The notes: a model not told the origin generated them from the sequence alone. Counted from the first letter of the stretch, positions 26,619-36,050 are shown. The stretch: 64,000 bases of DNA from Oceanospirillum sp964342385 (GCA_964342385.1 CAYFGP010000011.1:18992-82991), one strand, 5' to 3'. Made by a program: numbers and translations.

Positions 26619-26813
26619 TAGGTGCCCTCACCTTTTGTCAGGGGTCCCCACCTACGTCAAATTCCGGTTAACCCTGGCACAGGGTTAAGCCGACCCAGGT
26701 CTGACGAGGCAGACTGAGAATTCCCCCTGCACGACCTTTTTTCGGTCTGCCTCGTCAACTTATATAAGCCCGCTCGCAAGCACGAGTCGGCTTACTTACC
26801 CAAGGAGCACAAG
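26619..26813 (+). promoter_or_regulatory. Structured liuA-liuB intergenic leader
   Basis: This 195-bp gap holds a 20-bp imperfect tandem duplication (26611-26650, 16 of 20 bases alike). It also holds a 9-bp hairpin with a GCA loop (26668-26688, TTAACCCTG arms), a 13-bp perfect inverted repeat (26702-26714 with 26745-26757, TGACGAGGCAGAC arms) and an outer 9-bp pair (TAAGCCGAC 26686-26694 with 26786-26794). The liuB ribosome-binding site AAGGAG follows the outer arm. It may be an RNA-processing or stability element between liuA and liuB. Confidence 0.55.
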
Positions 26814-28421
26814 ATGGCGGTTATCAAAAGTAAAATTAATACCCGCTCCGAAGAGTTTCAGACCAATCGCTCGAACATGAAGCGCCTGGTTCAGGATCTG
26901 CGTGAGAAACTGGCAGAAATCAAACAAGGTGGTGGCGAAGCAGCCCAGAAGAAACACCTTGATCGTGGCAAACTACTTCCCCGTGATCGTATCAACACCC
27001 TGCTGGATGAGGGTGCGCCGTTTATGGAGCTGTCTCAGTTAGCGGCTCAAAACGTCTATAAAGATCACGTACCTTCTGCGGGCATTATTACCGGTATCGG
27101 TCGTGTGAGTGGTCAGGAATGTATGATCATCGCCAACGATGCGACCACCAAAGGCGGTACCTACTACCCGCTGACCGTTAAGAAGCACCTGCGTGCACAA
27201 GAGATTGCAGAAAAGAATCACCTGCCTTGTGTCTACCTGGTGGATTCCGGCGGTGCTAACCTGCCAAATCAGGACGATGTATTCCCGGATCGTGACCACT
27301 TCGGTCGTATCTTCTACAACCAGGCCAATATGTCCGCTAAGGGCATTCCACAGATCGCTGTGGTAATGGGTTCCTGTACTGCCGGTGGTGCTTATGTACC
27401 AGCAATGGCCGATGAGTCCATCATTGTGCGTCAACAGGGTACTATTTTCCTGGCCGGTCCTCCGCTGGTAAAAGCAGCCACCGGTGAGGTGATCTCTGCG
27501 GAAGACCTGGGTGGTGCAGACATACACTGTAAGACCTCTGGTGTAGCGGATCACTACGCGATGAACGATCAGCATGCCCTGCAGCTGGCGCGTCAGTGTG
27601 TATCCCGTCTGAACCCGAATAAGAAAGTAGAGCTGGACGTTAAAGAAAGTCGTCCACCACTGTACGATCCGGAAGAGATCTACGGCATCGTTTCTGAAGA
27701 TCTGCGTAAGCCATACGATGTGCGCGAAGTGATCGCCCGTGTGGTCGACGGTTCTGAATTCGACGAATTTAAACAGCTGTACGGCACAACTCTGGTGACA
27801 GGTTTTGCCCGTATCCACGGCTACCCTGTCGGCATTATCGCCAACAACGGTGTACTGTTCTCTGAAGCGGCGCTGAAAGGTGCACACTTTATTGAACTGT
27901 GTTCTCAGCGCGGTATCCCTCTGGTATTTCTGCAGAACATCACCGGCTTTATGGTGGGTGGTAAGTACGAGTCCGAAGGTATCGCTAAAAACGGTGCCAA
28001 GATGGTAACTGCTGTGGCGTGTGCCAAAGTGCCTAAGTTCACCATGCTGATCGGCGGTAGCTTCGGTGCTGGTAACTACGGCATGTGTGGCCGTGCTTAT
28101 GATCCGAATCTGATGTGGATGTGGCCTAACTCCCGTATCTCCGTAATGGGTGGTGAGCAGGCGGCTGGCGTACTGGCTCAGGTGAAGCGTGACAATATGG
28201 AACGCAAAGGTCAGGAATGGGCTCAGGAAGATGAAGCTGAGTTTAAAAAGCCTATCGTTGAGCAGTATGAGCACCAGGGTCACCCTTACTACGCCAGCGC
28301 CCGCCTGTGGGACGATGGTGTTATCGATCCGGCACAAACCCGTGATGTATTGGGTCTGGCGATCTCTGCCGCTCTGAATGCACCTGCACAAGAGACACGT
28401 TTCGGCGTGTTCCGCATGTAA
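26814..28421 (+). CDS. liuB: Methylcrotonoyl-CoA carboxylase, beta (carboxyltransferase) subunit
   Basis: The 535-aa protein has the two crotonase-like halves of an acyl-CoA carboxyltransferase, with YLVDSGGANLPNQDDVFPD and GSCTAGGAYVPAM in the N-half and LQNITGFMVGGKYE and GGSFGAGNYGMCGRAYDP in the C-half. The latter is characteristic of methylcrotonoyl- rather than propionyl-CoA carboxylase. It moves CO2 from biotin on LiuD to 3-methylcrotonyl-CoA, giving 3-methylglutaconyl-CoA. AAGGAG precedes the ATG and liuC follows after 17 nt. Confidence 0.95.
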   Translation: MAVIKSKINTRSEEFQTNRSNMKRLVQDLREKLAEIKQGGGEAAQKKHLDRGKLLPRDRINTLLDEGAPFMELSQLAAQNVYKDHVPSAGIITGIGRVSGQECMIIANDATTKGGTYYPLTVKKHLRAQEIAEKNHLPCVYLVDSGGANLPNQDDVFPDRDHFGRIFYNQANMSAKGIPQIAVVMGSCTAGGAYVPAMADESIIVRQQGTIFLAGPPLVKAATGEVISAEDLGGADIHCKTSGVADHYAMNDQHALQLARQCVSRLNPNKKVELDVKESRPPLYDPEEIYGIVSEDLRKPYDVREVIARVVDGSEFDEFKQLYGTTLVTGFARIHGYPVGIIANNGVLFSEAALKGAHFIELCSQRGIPLVFLQNITGFMVGGKYESEGIAKNGAKMVTAVACAKVPKFTMLIGGSFGAGNYGMCGRAYDPNLMWMWPNSRISVMGGEQAAGVLAQVKRDNMERKGQEWAQEDEAEFKKPIVEQYEHQGHPYYASARLWDDGVIDPAQTRDVLGLAISAALNAPAQETRFGVFRM

Positions 28422-28438
28422 TCCGGAGATTGACAACA

Positions 28439-29257
28439 ATGACAACTGCAAGCAATACCTCTGCAAAGAGTGCAACCGAGCAAGTGTTATGTGAGATCTC
28501 CGCACAGGGTGTAGCAAGTATCATCCTGAATCGTCCGGAAGTGCATAACGCTTTTGATGACAAACTGATTGGCGAAATTCTGGCCGTACTGGATGAGATC
28601 AACGCAAACGAACAGGTTCGCGTTGTGGTACTGCGCTCCAACGGTAAACACTTCTCCGCCGGTGCTGATCTGGGCTGGATGAAGCGTATGGCTCAGTACA
28701 GCTTTGAAGATAACTTCAACGATGCCGGTGAACTGGCGCGTCTGATGCACACGCTGAACAACCTGAGCAAGCCGACGATTGCGCTGGTTCAGGGTGCCGC
28801 TTACGGCGGTGCCGTAGGACTGGCAGCGTGCTGTGATATCTGTATCGCGACGGATCGTGCCCGTTTCTGTCTAAGTGAAGTGAAGATCGGCCTCTCCCCT
28901 GCGGTAATCAGCCCATTTGTGGTAGCGGCCATGGGTGAACGTGCGGCCCGTCGTTACTTCCTGACAGCGGAAGTGTTTGACGGTGACGAAGCAGTACGTC
29001 TAGGTCTGGCCCATATGATGGTTGGCCAGGATGATCTGGAAAGCACAGCCGACGATATGGTGCAGAAACTGCTGGCCAACAGCCCGCAGAGTGTACGTCG
29101 CACCAAAGAGCTGATCGCTCGCGTCGCAAAAAGCCCGATTGATAACGAAGTGATTGAATACACCCAGCGCCTGATCGCAGAGATTCGAGTTTCTGAAGAG
29201 GGTCAGGAAGGACTGGGCGCATTTTTCGACAAACGCGCCCCAGGCTGGCAGCAGTAA
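28439..29257 (+). CDS. liuC: Methylglutaconyl-CoA hydratase (crotonase family)
   Basis: The 272-aa protein has the crotonase oxyanion motifs HFSAGADLGWMKRM and GAAYGGAVGLAACCD. The GADLGWMKRM form is typical of the leucine-pathway hydratase that converts 3-methylglutaconyl-CoA to HMG-CoA. I chose the ATG at 28439; the in-frame TTG three codons upstream is fused to the GGAGA site. It lies between the two carboxylase subunits, the usual liu order. A Thr/Ser-rich N-terminus of about 18 residues precedes the fold. Confidence 0.92.
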   Translation: MTTASNTSAKSATEQVLCEISAQGVASIILNRPEVHNAFDDKLIGEILAVLDEINANEQVRVVVLRSNGKHFSAGADLGWMKRMAQYSFEDNFNDAGELARLMHTLNNLSKPTIALVQGAAYGGAVGLAACCDICIATDRARFCLSEVKIGLSPAVISPFVVAAMGERAARRYFLTAEVFDGDEAVRLGLAHMMVGQDDLESTADDMVQKLLANSPQSVRRTKELIARVAKSPIDNEVIEYTQRLIAEIRVSEEGQEGLGAFFDKRAPGWQQ

Positions 29258-29270
29258 GCGGAGGAACACC

Positions 29271-31274
29271 ATGTTTAATAAGATTCTGATCGCCAACCGT
29301 GGCGAAATCGCATGTCGAGTAATCCGTACTGCGCACCGTCTGGGTATTCGTTGTGTGGCCATTTACTCTGAAGCTGATGCTAATGCCATGCACGTGGCTA
29401 TGGCGGATGAAGCGGTCTGTGTCGGCCCAGCGCCAAGCAAAGACAGCTATCTGAAGATGGACACCATCCTGGAAGTGGCTAAGCAGACCGGTGCTCAGGC
29501 GATTCACCCAGGTTACGGTTTCCTGTCTGAGAACGCACCGTTTGTACAGAAGTGTCAGGAAGCGGATATCGTCTTTATTGGCCCTCCAGCATCTGCTATC
29601 GAAGCCATGGGTTCCAAGAGTGCGGCAAAACGCATTATGGAAGAAGCCAACGTACCTCTGGTACCGGGCTACCACGGCGAAGACCAGGACCCTGCTCTGC
29701 TGAAACGTCACTCTGACGAAATGGGCTACCCGGTACTACTCAAAGCCACCGCGGGTGGTGGTGGTAAAGGTATGCGTGTGGTCTGGGCTGCCGATGAGTT
29801 CGACAGTGCTCTGGATGCGGCCAAGCGTGAAGCCATGAACGGCTTTGCTGACGATACCATGCTGGTTGAGAAATATCTGACCAAGCCGCGTCACGTTGAG
29901 ATTCAAGTGTTCTGCGACAAGCACGGCAACAGTGTTTATCTGGCAGAGCGTGATTGTTCCGTACAGCGTCGTCACCAGAAGGTGGTTGAAGAAGCACCAG
30001 CACCAGGCATGAGCGACGAACTGCGCAAGGCCATGGGTGAAGCCGCGGTACGTGCTGCTGAAGCTATTGGCTACGAAGGTGCGGGTACGGTTGAATTCCT
30101 GCTGGACGAAGACGGTTCTTTCTACTTTATGGAGATGAATACTCGTCTGCAGGTAGAGCACCCAGTAACTGAACTGATTACCGGTCAGGATCTGGTGGAA
30201 TGGCAACTGAAAGCCGCTTCCGGTCAGACTCTGCCACTGAGCCAGGACGATGTTCAGATCAATGGTCACGCGGTAGAAGTCCGTATCTATGCGGAAGACC
30301 CAGATAACGACTTCCTGCCTGCCACCGGTAAGCTGGAATACCTGCGTACTCCAGAAGAAAACCGCTATGTGCGTGTAGACACCGGTGTACGTGAAGGCGA
30401 TGAGGTCAGCATCTACTACGATCCTATGATCGCTAAACTGATTGTATGGGATGAAAACCGTGACCGCGCTATGCAGCGTATGAGTCAGGCGCTGACCGAA
30501 TACCGTATTGCTGGCATGAAGACCAATACGCACTTCCTGAAGCGTCTGATCGATAATCCTGCTTTCCGCGCAGCTGAGCTAGATACCGGCTTTATCGAGA
30601 AGCATGAAGAAGATCTGTTTGCCGACCACGGTGGTAGCCATGGCGCTAATCCACTAGCTCTGGCCGCTCTGTACACGCTGCTGAAGCAAGGTCAACAACG
30701 TCAGGCTGAAGCAGTACACAGTCACGACACCACCTCCCCCTGGCACCAGTTTAACGGCTGGCGTCTGAATGAAGAGCCTGCTCTGGCGGTGCGCTTCAAG
30801 GTGGGTGACGAAGAGAAAGCAGTACAGGTGAACTGGCTGAACCAGGGTTTCCGTCTGTCCGTTGATGGTCATATCGTCATTGCCGATGGCAAGCTGGAAG
30901 ACGACGTACTGAAAGCCAGCTTTAACGGCCACAATCGCAACGCTTTTGTCGCTGAGCTGGAAGGTCATATCACGGTATTTACCGATCAGGGCGCATTTGA
31001 GTGTCAGTGGCTGCATCCGGATCTGGATAGCCATGACTTCGAAGAGGAAGGTGGCAGCCTGACTGCTCCTATGAACGGCAGCATCGTCGCCGTACTGGTT
31101 GAGCCAGGTCAGAAAGTTGAGAAAGGCACCAGCCTGGTGATTATGGAAGCCATGAAGATGGAACACACCATCACCGCTGCGACTGACGGTACGGTAACCG
31201 AGATATTCTATCAGGCCGGTGATCTGGTAGAAGGTGGTGCTGACCTGCTGGCCTTTGATGCTGAGGAGGCCTGA
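29271..31274 (+). CDS. liuD: Methylcrotonoyl-CoA carboxylase, alpha (biotin carboxylase/BCCP) subunit
   Basis: The 667-aa protein has a biotin carboxylase domain (1-450) starting FNKILIANRGEIACRVIRT, with the ATP-grasp glycine loop KATAGGGGKGMRVV. A linker follows, then a C-terminal biotinyl domain with the acceptor lysine K629 in EAMKMEH. It carboxylates biotin with bicarbonate and ATP for LiuB. GGAGG precedes the ATG, 13 nt after liuC. The liuE start lies 1 nt after this stop, so the genes are tightly coupled. Confidence 0.95.
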   Translation: MFNKILIANRGEIACRVIRTAHRLGIRCVAIYSEADANAMHVAMADEAVCVGPAPSKDSYLKMDTILEVAKQTGAQAIHPGYGFLSENAPFVQKCQEADIVFIGPPASAIEAMGSKSAAKRIMEEANVPLVPGYHGEDQDPALLKRHSDEMGYPVLLKATAGGGGKGMRVVWAADEFDSALDAAKREAMNGFADDTMLVEKYLTKPRHVEIQVFCDKHGNSVYLAERDCSVQRRHQKVVEEAPAPGMSDELRKAMGEAAVRAAEAIGYEGAGTVEFLLDEDGSFYFMEMNTRLQVEHPVTELITGQDLVEWQLKAASGQTLPLSQDDVQINGHAVEVRIYAEDPDNDFLPATGKLEYLRTPEENRYVRVDTGVREGDEVSIYYDPMIAKLIVWDENRDRAMQRMSQALTEYRIAGMKTNTHFLKRLIDNPAFRAAELDTGFIEKHEEDLFADHGGSHGANPLALAALYTLLKQGQQRQAEAVHSHDTTSPWHQFNGWRLNEEPALAVRFKVGDEEKAVQVNWLNQGFRLSVDGHIVIADGKLEDDVLKASFNGHNRNAFVAELEGHITVFTDQGAFECQWLHPDLDSHDFEEEGGSLTAPMNGSIVAVLVEPGQKVEKGTSLVIMEAMKMEHTITAATDGTVTEIFYQAGDLVEGGADLLAFDAEEA

Positions 31275-31275
31275 T

Positions 31276-32187
31276 ATGGCACTGCCAAGCAAAGTTCGCC
31301 TGGTTGAAGTGGGTCCTCGTGATGGCCTGCAGAACGAAGCTGGTGTGATCAGCACCGAAGTAAAACTAGAGCTGATCAAACGTCTGGAAGACGCTGGTGT
31401 CAGCTATATCGAAGCCGCGAGTTTTGTGTCACCCAAATGGGTGCCACAAATGGGCGATGCCAAAGAGATTATGCAGGCGATTCAGGCGAAGACCGAGGGT
31501 CAAGAAGGCAGCGTAACTTACGCTGCCCTCACTCCGAACGTAAAGGGTCTGGAAAGCGCCATCGCTTGCGGTGTGAAAGAAGTGGCAGTATTTGGCGCTG
31601 CTTCTGAGGCTTTCTCCCAGAAGAACATCAACTGTTCTATCGAAGAGAGTCTGGAACGCTTTAAGCCAGTGATGGAGATGGCAAAAGCCAACGGCATTCG
31701 CGTGCGTGGTTATGTCTCTTGCGTATTAGGTTGCCCTTACGATGGTGAAATCGCGCCTGAGAAAGTGGCAGAGGTGGCTAAAGCCCTTTACGACATGGGC
31801 TGCTATGAGATATCCCTTGGGGATACCGTGGGCGTTGGTACGCCACAAAAGGCAAAAGAGATGGTGCGTGCCGTCAGCCAGTTTGTTCCGGTTGAAAAGC
31901 TGGCGGCCCACTTCCACGATACCTATGGTCAGGCGCTGGCCAATATCTACACGGTATTGGAAGAAGGTATCAGCGTAGTGGATAGCTCTGTTGGGGGCCT
32001 GGGCGGCTGTCCATACGCTAAAGGTGCTGCCGGTAACGTGGCCAGTGAAGATGTAGTTTATATGTTGCAGGGTTTAGGCATCGAAACCGGTATTGATCTG
32101 GAGAAATTGGTTGCCACTGGTCAGTACATTACCGATACCATCGAACGACCTAATCGCTCGAAAGTCGGCCTGGCAATGAGCGCGTAA
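31276..32187 (+). CDS. liuE: Hydroxymethylglutaryl-CoA lyase
   Basis: The 303-aa TIM-barrel enzyme splits HMG-CoA into acetyl-CoA and acetoacetate. VEVGPRDGLQNE at the N-terminus and the flexible-loop signature SSVGGLGGCPYA with its catalytic cysteine are both present, as is the metal-binding HFHDTYGQAL. The start is fixed by GAGGAGG 6 nt before the ATG. It is the last gene of the operon and is followed by a strong terminator. Its acetoacetate product would be taken up by the synthetase at 37351. Confidence 0.95.
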   Translation: MALPSKVRLVEVGPRDGLQNEAGVISTEVKLELIKRLEDAGVSYIEAASFVSPKWVPQMGDAKEIMQAIQAKTEGQEGSVTYAALTPNVKGLESAIACGVKEVAVFGAASEAFSQKNINCSIEESLERFKPVMEMAKANGIRVRGYVSCVLGCPYDGEIAPEKVAEVAKALYDMGCYEISLGDTVGVGTPQKAKEMVRAVSQFVPVEKLAAHFHDTYGQALANIYTVLEEGISVVDSSVGGLGGCPYAKGAAGNVASEDVVYMLQGLGIETGIDLEKLVATGQYITDTIERPNRSKVGLAMSA

Positions 32188-32255
32188 TACAGTGTCGGCA
32201 TAGACTGTATTTTGGATTCTCATTAAGAGTATCAACAAGGGTTTGGCCTTGATTT

Positions 32256-32279
32256 AGGAGACTTCGGTCTCCTTTTTTT
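32256..32279 (+). terminator. Intrinsic terminator of the liu operon
   Basis: A 7-bp stem (AGGAGAC / GTCTCCT) with a TTCG tetraloop is followed directly by seven T. It lies 68 nt after the liuE stop. Confidence 0.9.
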
Positions 32280-32402
32280 GTTTATTTACAAATAGTTACA
32301 AAACATAACCCTTTCAAACTTATTTGACAAAAACTATTGTTTTTTTTGTCATAAATCCATAGGCTAGGCCTTTGGATTTAAGCCTAGGTATTACCAGTTA
32401 CA

Positions 32403-34796
32403 ATGAGTGCACCGTCTTTTACACATCTGGATTTTGCGGATCTACCGATTCCTGCCGTACTGCTTTCAACCGAAGGCAACTGTGTGTATTGCAATCAACC
32501 CGCAAAGGACCTGACGGTTCAACTGGAATTAGATAATGCCATTAGCTTGATCCCTGCAGAATTTCGTCACCATGTGCTTTCTTCTGCGCCGCTTGGTCTC
32601 TCTCAGGGAGCCGTTTATGACACTATTTACTCCTCTATCTATACCTATCGCTGGCAAGTAATTGGTATACATGACAACTGCATCCTTTTCCTAGCTTATA
32701 ACCTGACTGATCGTGAAAACTACCGTGCTATTCTTGAGCATTCGGTAGATGGGGTTTATCAAACTAATCGCGATGGCAAATTGGTTTATGCCAACCAATC
32801 ACTGGCAGATACCTTTGGTTATTCCAATCCTCAGACCATGTGCGACCAAATTGGTAATTTGGCAGAGGACCTATACGCCTTTCAGGAAGATCGTAAACAC
32901 TTCCTGGAGCAGTTGGATATGCTTGGTCAGGTGAAAAGCATGGAGCTGCGCATGCGTAAGCTTGATGGCAGCCTGATCTGGATTCGTCTGAACGGTAAAG
33001 CGATCAAGAATAAAGATGGTCGTACCCAGTCACTTGTAGGCACCGTACACGATATTACCGCACAGAAAGATGCTGAAAGTGCATTGACTACAGCTGAAGA
33101 GAAATTCCGTAGTATTTTTGAGAACTCTCTTGCTGGACTACATCAGAGCACTCTAAATGGCCGCTATCTGAATGTAAACCAGGCTCTGGCACGCATTCTG
33201 GGTTTTGATTCTCCAGAAGAGTGCATTTCCAATATCTCTCATATCGGTAAAAACGTTTACGTACGCCCACACGAATGGCTTAAGGCGATGAAACGCCTGC
33301 GTAAAGAGGGTTACTTCACCCTGAATGAAGTAGAGATTTATACTCGTGATGGCCAAAAACGCTGGGTAGCAGTCAGTAATCGACTGGTAAAAGCGACTAA
33401 TGATCTACCTGAGCATATCGAAGGCTCTGTAATGGACGTCACCGATAGCAAGCGTGCGTTGGAGCGTATTCAATACCTGGCCCATTACGATAGTCTAACC
33501 ACGCTGCCCAACCGGGTTTTTTTCCATAATGAGTTGAGTCGTCAGATTACCGATGTCGATGAAGGAATACTCAGTTCCTTAAGCCTTATTCTCATCGACC
33601 TGGATAACTTTAAAGATATTAACGACACCCAAGGTCACGTTACCGGCGATATGCTTTTGATTAAAACAGCACACCGTCTGCAAGACCTACTAGGCAATAA
33701 AGGGCAAGCATATCGCTTGGGCGGTGACGAGTTTGCTGTGATTCTGCCCAATATCTCTGAACGCAATAAGATCAGCGAATATCTGCAGGCAATGATGGAT
33801 CTGCTGAGTCAACCGGTTGAACTCAACGACAGCGATATCTCCTGTAACATCAGCGCGGGTGTTGCCGTTTATCCAGAAGCCCGTGAGGTGATTCTGGAAG
33901 GTGATAACCATCAGCAACTGTTTAGATATGCAGATCTGGCACTATATCGCTCCAAGTCTCTGGGTCGTAATCGCTTTACCTTCTTCGCTGCCGAAATGCA
34001 GCATGAAGCGTTAAAAGAACAGCAGATTGAATGCGAACTAAAGCAGGCCATTGAAAACGATCAACTGTGCTTGCACTATCAGCCTCTTCTACACGCTAAA
34101 CAAAAACACCTCATCGGCTCAGAAGTACTGGTGCGCTGGCCTCATCCTGAACGCGGCCTGATTCCTCCATTTGAATTTATCCCTATCGCAGAAAAAACAG
34201 GCCTGATCGCCCGCTTAGATGATTGGGTACTGGAAGCATCTATCAAACAGATTGCCAAATGGCTGGCTGCTGATGTCAATACTGTGCCGCTATCAGTTAA
34301 TATCTCGGCTAACCGTTTAAATCAGCGTGATTTTGCTCAGTTTGTGCAAAGCGTAATTAACAAATATCAGATCCCACCTGAGTTGCTATGCATTGAAATC
34401 ACTGAACAGAATATGATCGCTAATCTGGATAATGTTCACAGCACTTTAACCTTGCTGCGTCAATCCGGTGTAAAAGTGGCACTTGATGACTTTGGTACCG
34501 GTTACTCATCCCTGAGTTACCTGAAACGCCTACCGGTTGATAAACTCAAGATCGATCGTAGCTTTGTTATGGAAATGCATGAAGATCCTCAGGACAGAGC
34601 CATTATCAAAACGGTTCTGGAACTGGGCCACGGCCTGGGAATCTGGGTAAACGCAGAAGGTGTGGAAAACCAGGTTCAGGTGAATATGTTGCAAGACCTA
34701 GGTGTTGATGAGTTCCAGGGCTTCTTCTTTAGTCGCCCACTACCACTGGACGATTTTGAACAAACCTACCTGATGCAGCTGGAAAAGCAGGTTTAA
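32403..34796 (+). CDS. PAS-PAS-GGDEF-EAL c-di-GMP turnover protein
   Basis: The 797-aa cytoplasmic protein has a PAS-like N-terminus (about 10-100), two clear PAS domains (about 110-225 and 232-350), a GGDEF domain with intact GGDEF at 440-444 and an EAL domain from about 540. The EAL signature reads EVL (574-576), which keeps the metal-binding glutamate. Downstream residues in IEITEQNMI and DDFGTGYSSLSYLKRLPVDKLKID are intact, so phosphodiesterase activity is likely. No RxxD inhibitory site precedes the GGDEF motif. It is monocistronic, with no clear ribosome-binding site before the ATG. Confidence 0.9.
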   Translation: MSAPSFTHLDFADLPIPAVLLSTEGNCVYCNQPAKDLTVQLELDNAISLIPAEFRHHVLSSAPLGLSQGAVYDTIYSSIYTYRWQVIGIHDNCILFLAYNLTDRENYRAILEHSVDGVYQTNRDGKLVYANQSLADTFGYSNPQTMCDQIGNLAEDLYAFQEDRKHFLEQLDMLGQVKSMELRMRKLDGSLIWIRLNGKAIKNKDGRTQSLVGTVHDITAQKDAESALTTAEEKFRSIFENSLAGLHQSTLNGRYLNVNQALARILGFDSPEECISNISHIGKNVYVRPHEWLKAMKRLRKEGYFTLNEVEIYTRDGQKRWVAVSNRLVKATNDLPEHIEGSVMDVTDSKRALERIQYLAHYDSLTTLPNRVFFHNELSRQITDVDEGILSSLSLILIDLDNFKDINDTQGHVTGDMLLIKTAHRLQDLLGNKGQAYRLGGDEFAVILPNISERNKISEYLQAMMDLLSQPVELNDSDISCNISAGVAVYPEAREVILEGDNHQQLFRYADLALYRSKSLGRNRFTFFAAEMQHEALKEQQIECELKQAIENDQLCLHYQPLLHAKQKHLIGSEVLVRWPHPERGLIPPFEFIPIAEKTGLIARLDDWVLEASIKQIAKWLAADVNTVPLSVNISANRLNQRDFAQFVQSVINKYQIPPELLCIEITEQNMIANLDNVHSTLTLLRQSGVKVALDDFGTGYSSLSYLKRLPVDKLKIDRSFVMEMHEDPQDRAIIKTVLELGHGLGIWVNAEGVENQVQVNMLQDLGVDEFQGFFFSRPLPLDDFEQTYLMQLEKQV

Positions 34797-34837
34797 ACAT
34801 CATATCGGTGTTGATCTCAGCTGAGACCAAGATCCAA

Positions 34838-34905
34838 TACTGGGTTTCGCGAGACAAGACCTGCTTTATTAATCAGAATCATGCCACCGCTCTACCCAGC
34901 TATTT
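34838..34905. repeat. Solo copy of repeat family B
   Basis: About 65 bp running from TGGGTTTCGCGA to GCTCTACCCAGC, with TTATTAATCA in the middle. It matches one arm of the inverted pair at 16217-16458. It lies between the convergent PAS-GGDEF-EAL and EamA genes, each end forming a short inverted CTGGGT / ACCCAG. Confidence 0.65.
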
Positions 34906-34948
34906 CATCTTCATTTTGAAGAGAGTTAAACGCTAAATTCCTTACCTA

Positions 34949-35851
34949 TCAAACCGCTTTCGCATTCAGCCTTTTATCTTTATAGAGCCGAATAAAATTA
35001 TCACTCATAAAGAACAGCAAGCTGGATAGAATAATAGCGGCACCAATCAGCATCTCTGCAGTGACAGGCTCACCATACAGCTGACTACCAATAAACAAGG
35101 CAATCACAGGTGTTACCAAGGTTATCAAAGCCACATAGGCAGGAGCCAGCTTAGCAATCAGATGAAAATAAGCCACAAAGCCCACCAAAGAGCCTAGAAT
35201 CGCCAGATAAGCGACGCCCAACATACTGTTGATACTCACCTGCTGCCACTCGACCACACTGCCACTGACAAACGATGCCAAGGCATAAAATGGCAAAGAG
35301 CACCATAAACCACCGACTGTCTGCTGCACCGGGTGTAAACCTGAACCAAAACGCTTCATCAGGATATTACTGATACTAAACAGCATTACCGCAGCCAGAC
35401 AAAACAGCACGCCATAGATGCCCTGACCACTAATCACCAACTGATCGGTAAACACAATAGCTAATCCAATCAGACCAACAACCACTGACAACCACTGCTT
35501 GATTGATAGCTTATCGTTAAGGAAAAAATGCCCCAGAGCCCCTGTCGCAATTGTAGTTAAACCAAATAACACAGAGATCAAACCAGAAGGTACCCATTGC
35601 GCTGCAAGATAGGTTGCTCCCATGGCCCCAAAGATACCGACAACAGAGGCCAGATAGGCTCGAAATGCATACCAATGCCAGTTAAACCTCAGCTTAAATA
35701 GCTTCAGCATAAAGACGCCCAAGGCCGCCGCAATACACATACGTAGCATCGCCGCGACTAGCGGAGGTAGGCTTTCATTACTGATAACAATAGCTAAAGG
35801 TGTGGTGGACCAGATGATAATTGCTAGTCCGTAAGCGATTGGCACTGACAT
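34949..35851 (-). CDS. EamA/DMT-family transporter (preceded by an attenuator)
   Basis: The 300-aa protein has ten hydrophobic segments in two EamA halves (IAYGLAIIIWSTTPLAIVIS at the N-terminus; LGSLVGFVAYFHLIAKL and VALITLVTPVIALFIG in the second half). I chose the ATG at 35851 because AGGA lies 9 nt before it. The frame stays open upstream, but the longer form would run through an intrinsic terminator. The upstream leader peptide and terminator suggest control by attenuation, which would fit export of an amino acid. The substrate is not readable. Confidence 0.85.
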   Translation of the reverse strand: MSVPIAYGLAIIIWSTTPLAIVISNESLPPLVAAMLRMCIAAALGVFMLKLFKLRFNWHWYAFRAYLASVVGIFGAMGATYLAAQWVPSGLISVLFGLTTIATGALGHFFLNDKLSIKQWLSVVVGLIGLAIVFTDQLVISGQGIYGVLFCLAAVMLFSISNILMKRFGSGLHPVQQTVGGLWCSLPFYALASFVSGSVVEWQQVSINSMLGVAYLAILGSLVGFVAYFHLIAKLAPAYVALITLVTPVIALFIGSQLYGEPVTAEMLIGAAIILSSLLFFMSDNFIRLYKDKRLNAKAV

Positions 35852-35906
35852 TGTCTTTTCCTGCCTAAAAATTCCTACTCGGAAGATTAAAAAGTGGCAG
35901 CGCCCT

Positions 35907-35939
35907 AAAAAAAGAAAGGCCGCTGCAATGAGCGACCTT
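35907..35939 (-). terminator. Intrinsic terminator inside the EamA gene leader (attenuator)
   Basis: On the minus strand a 9-bp stem (AAGGTCGCT / AGCGGCCTT, one G-U pair) with a CATTGC loop is followed by a nine-base T-rich tail with seven T in a row. It starts 18 nt after a leader peptide stop and ends 55 nt before the EamA ATG. Two competing pairings are visible: leader bases GCGACGTT match the 5' arm at 7 of 8 positions, and the 3' arm can pair with GGGCGCTGC downstream. Confidence 0.75.
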
Positions 35940-35957
35940 GTAAAAAGCAGATAAGCT

Positions 35958-36050
35958 TCAGAAACGTCGCCTAAATTGCGCACACGCCATCGCATGACGT
36001 GCAAATACGCGCCATGGAGCTAGTGGTAGTGCAAAATAGGCCATAAACAT
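35958..36050 (-). CDS. Leader peptide of the EamA transporter, 30 aa
   Basis: A 30-codon frame with ATG at 36050 is preceded by AGGA at 9-nt spacing. The peptide begins MFMAYFALPLAP, contains a WRVFARH stretch and ends CAQFRRRF before TGA. It is rich in Ala, Arg and Phe. The stop lies 18 nt upstream of an intrinsic terminator, the layout of classical amino-acid attenuators. Three arginine codons (AGG CGA CGT) and a phenylalanine codon directly precede the stop, but which codons sense the signal is not clear. Confidence 0.6.
   Translation of the reverse strand: MFMAYFALPLAPWRVFARHAMACAQFRRRF

Noticed and set aside
27039..28517. Long open frame (about 490 codons) on the minus strand opposite liuB
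   Set aside because: It is antisense to a clear carboxyltransferase gene, has no ribosome-binding site or domain, and has a His/Thr/Gln/Val-rich composition expected from the complement of strongly biased codons.
35852..36004. Longer N-terminus for the EamA transporter (351 aa)
   Set aside because: It would place an intrinsic terminator and a separate leader ORF inside the coding region, and the added residues are not EamA-like; AGGA fits the ATG at 35851.
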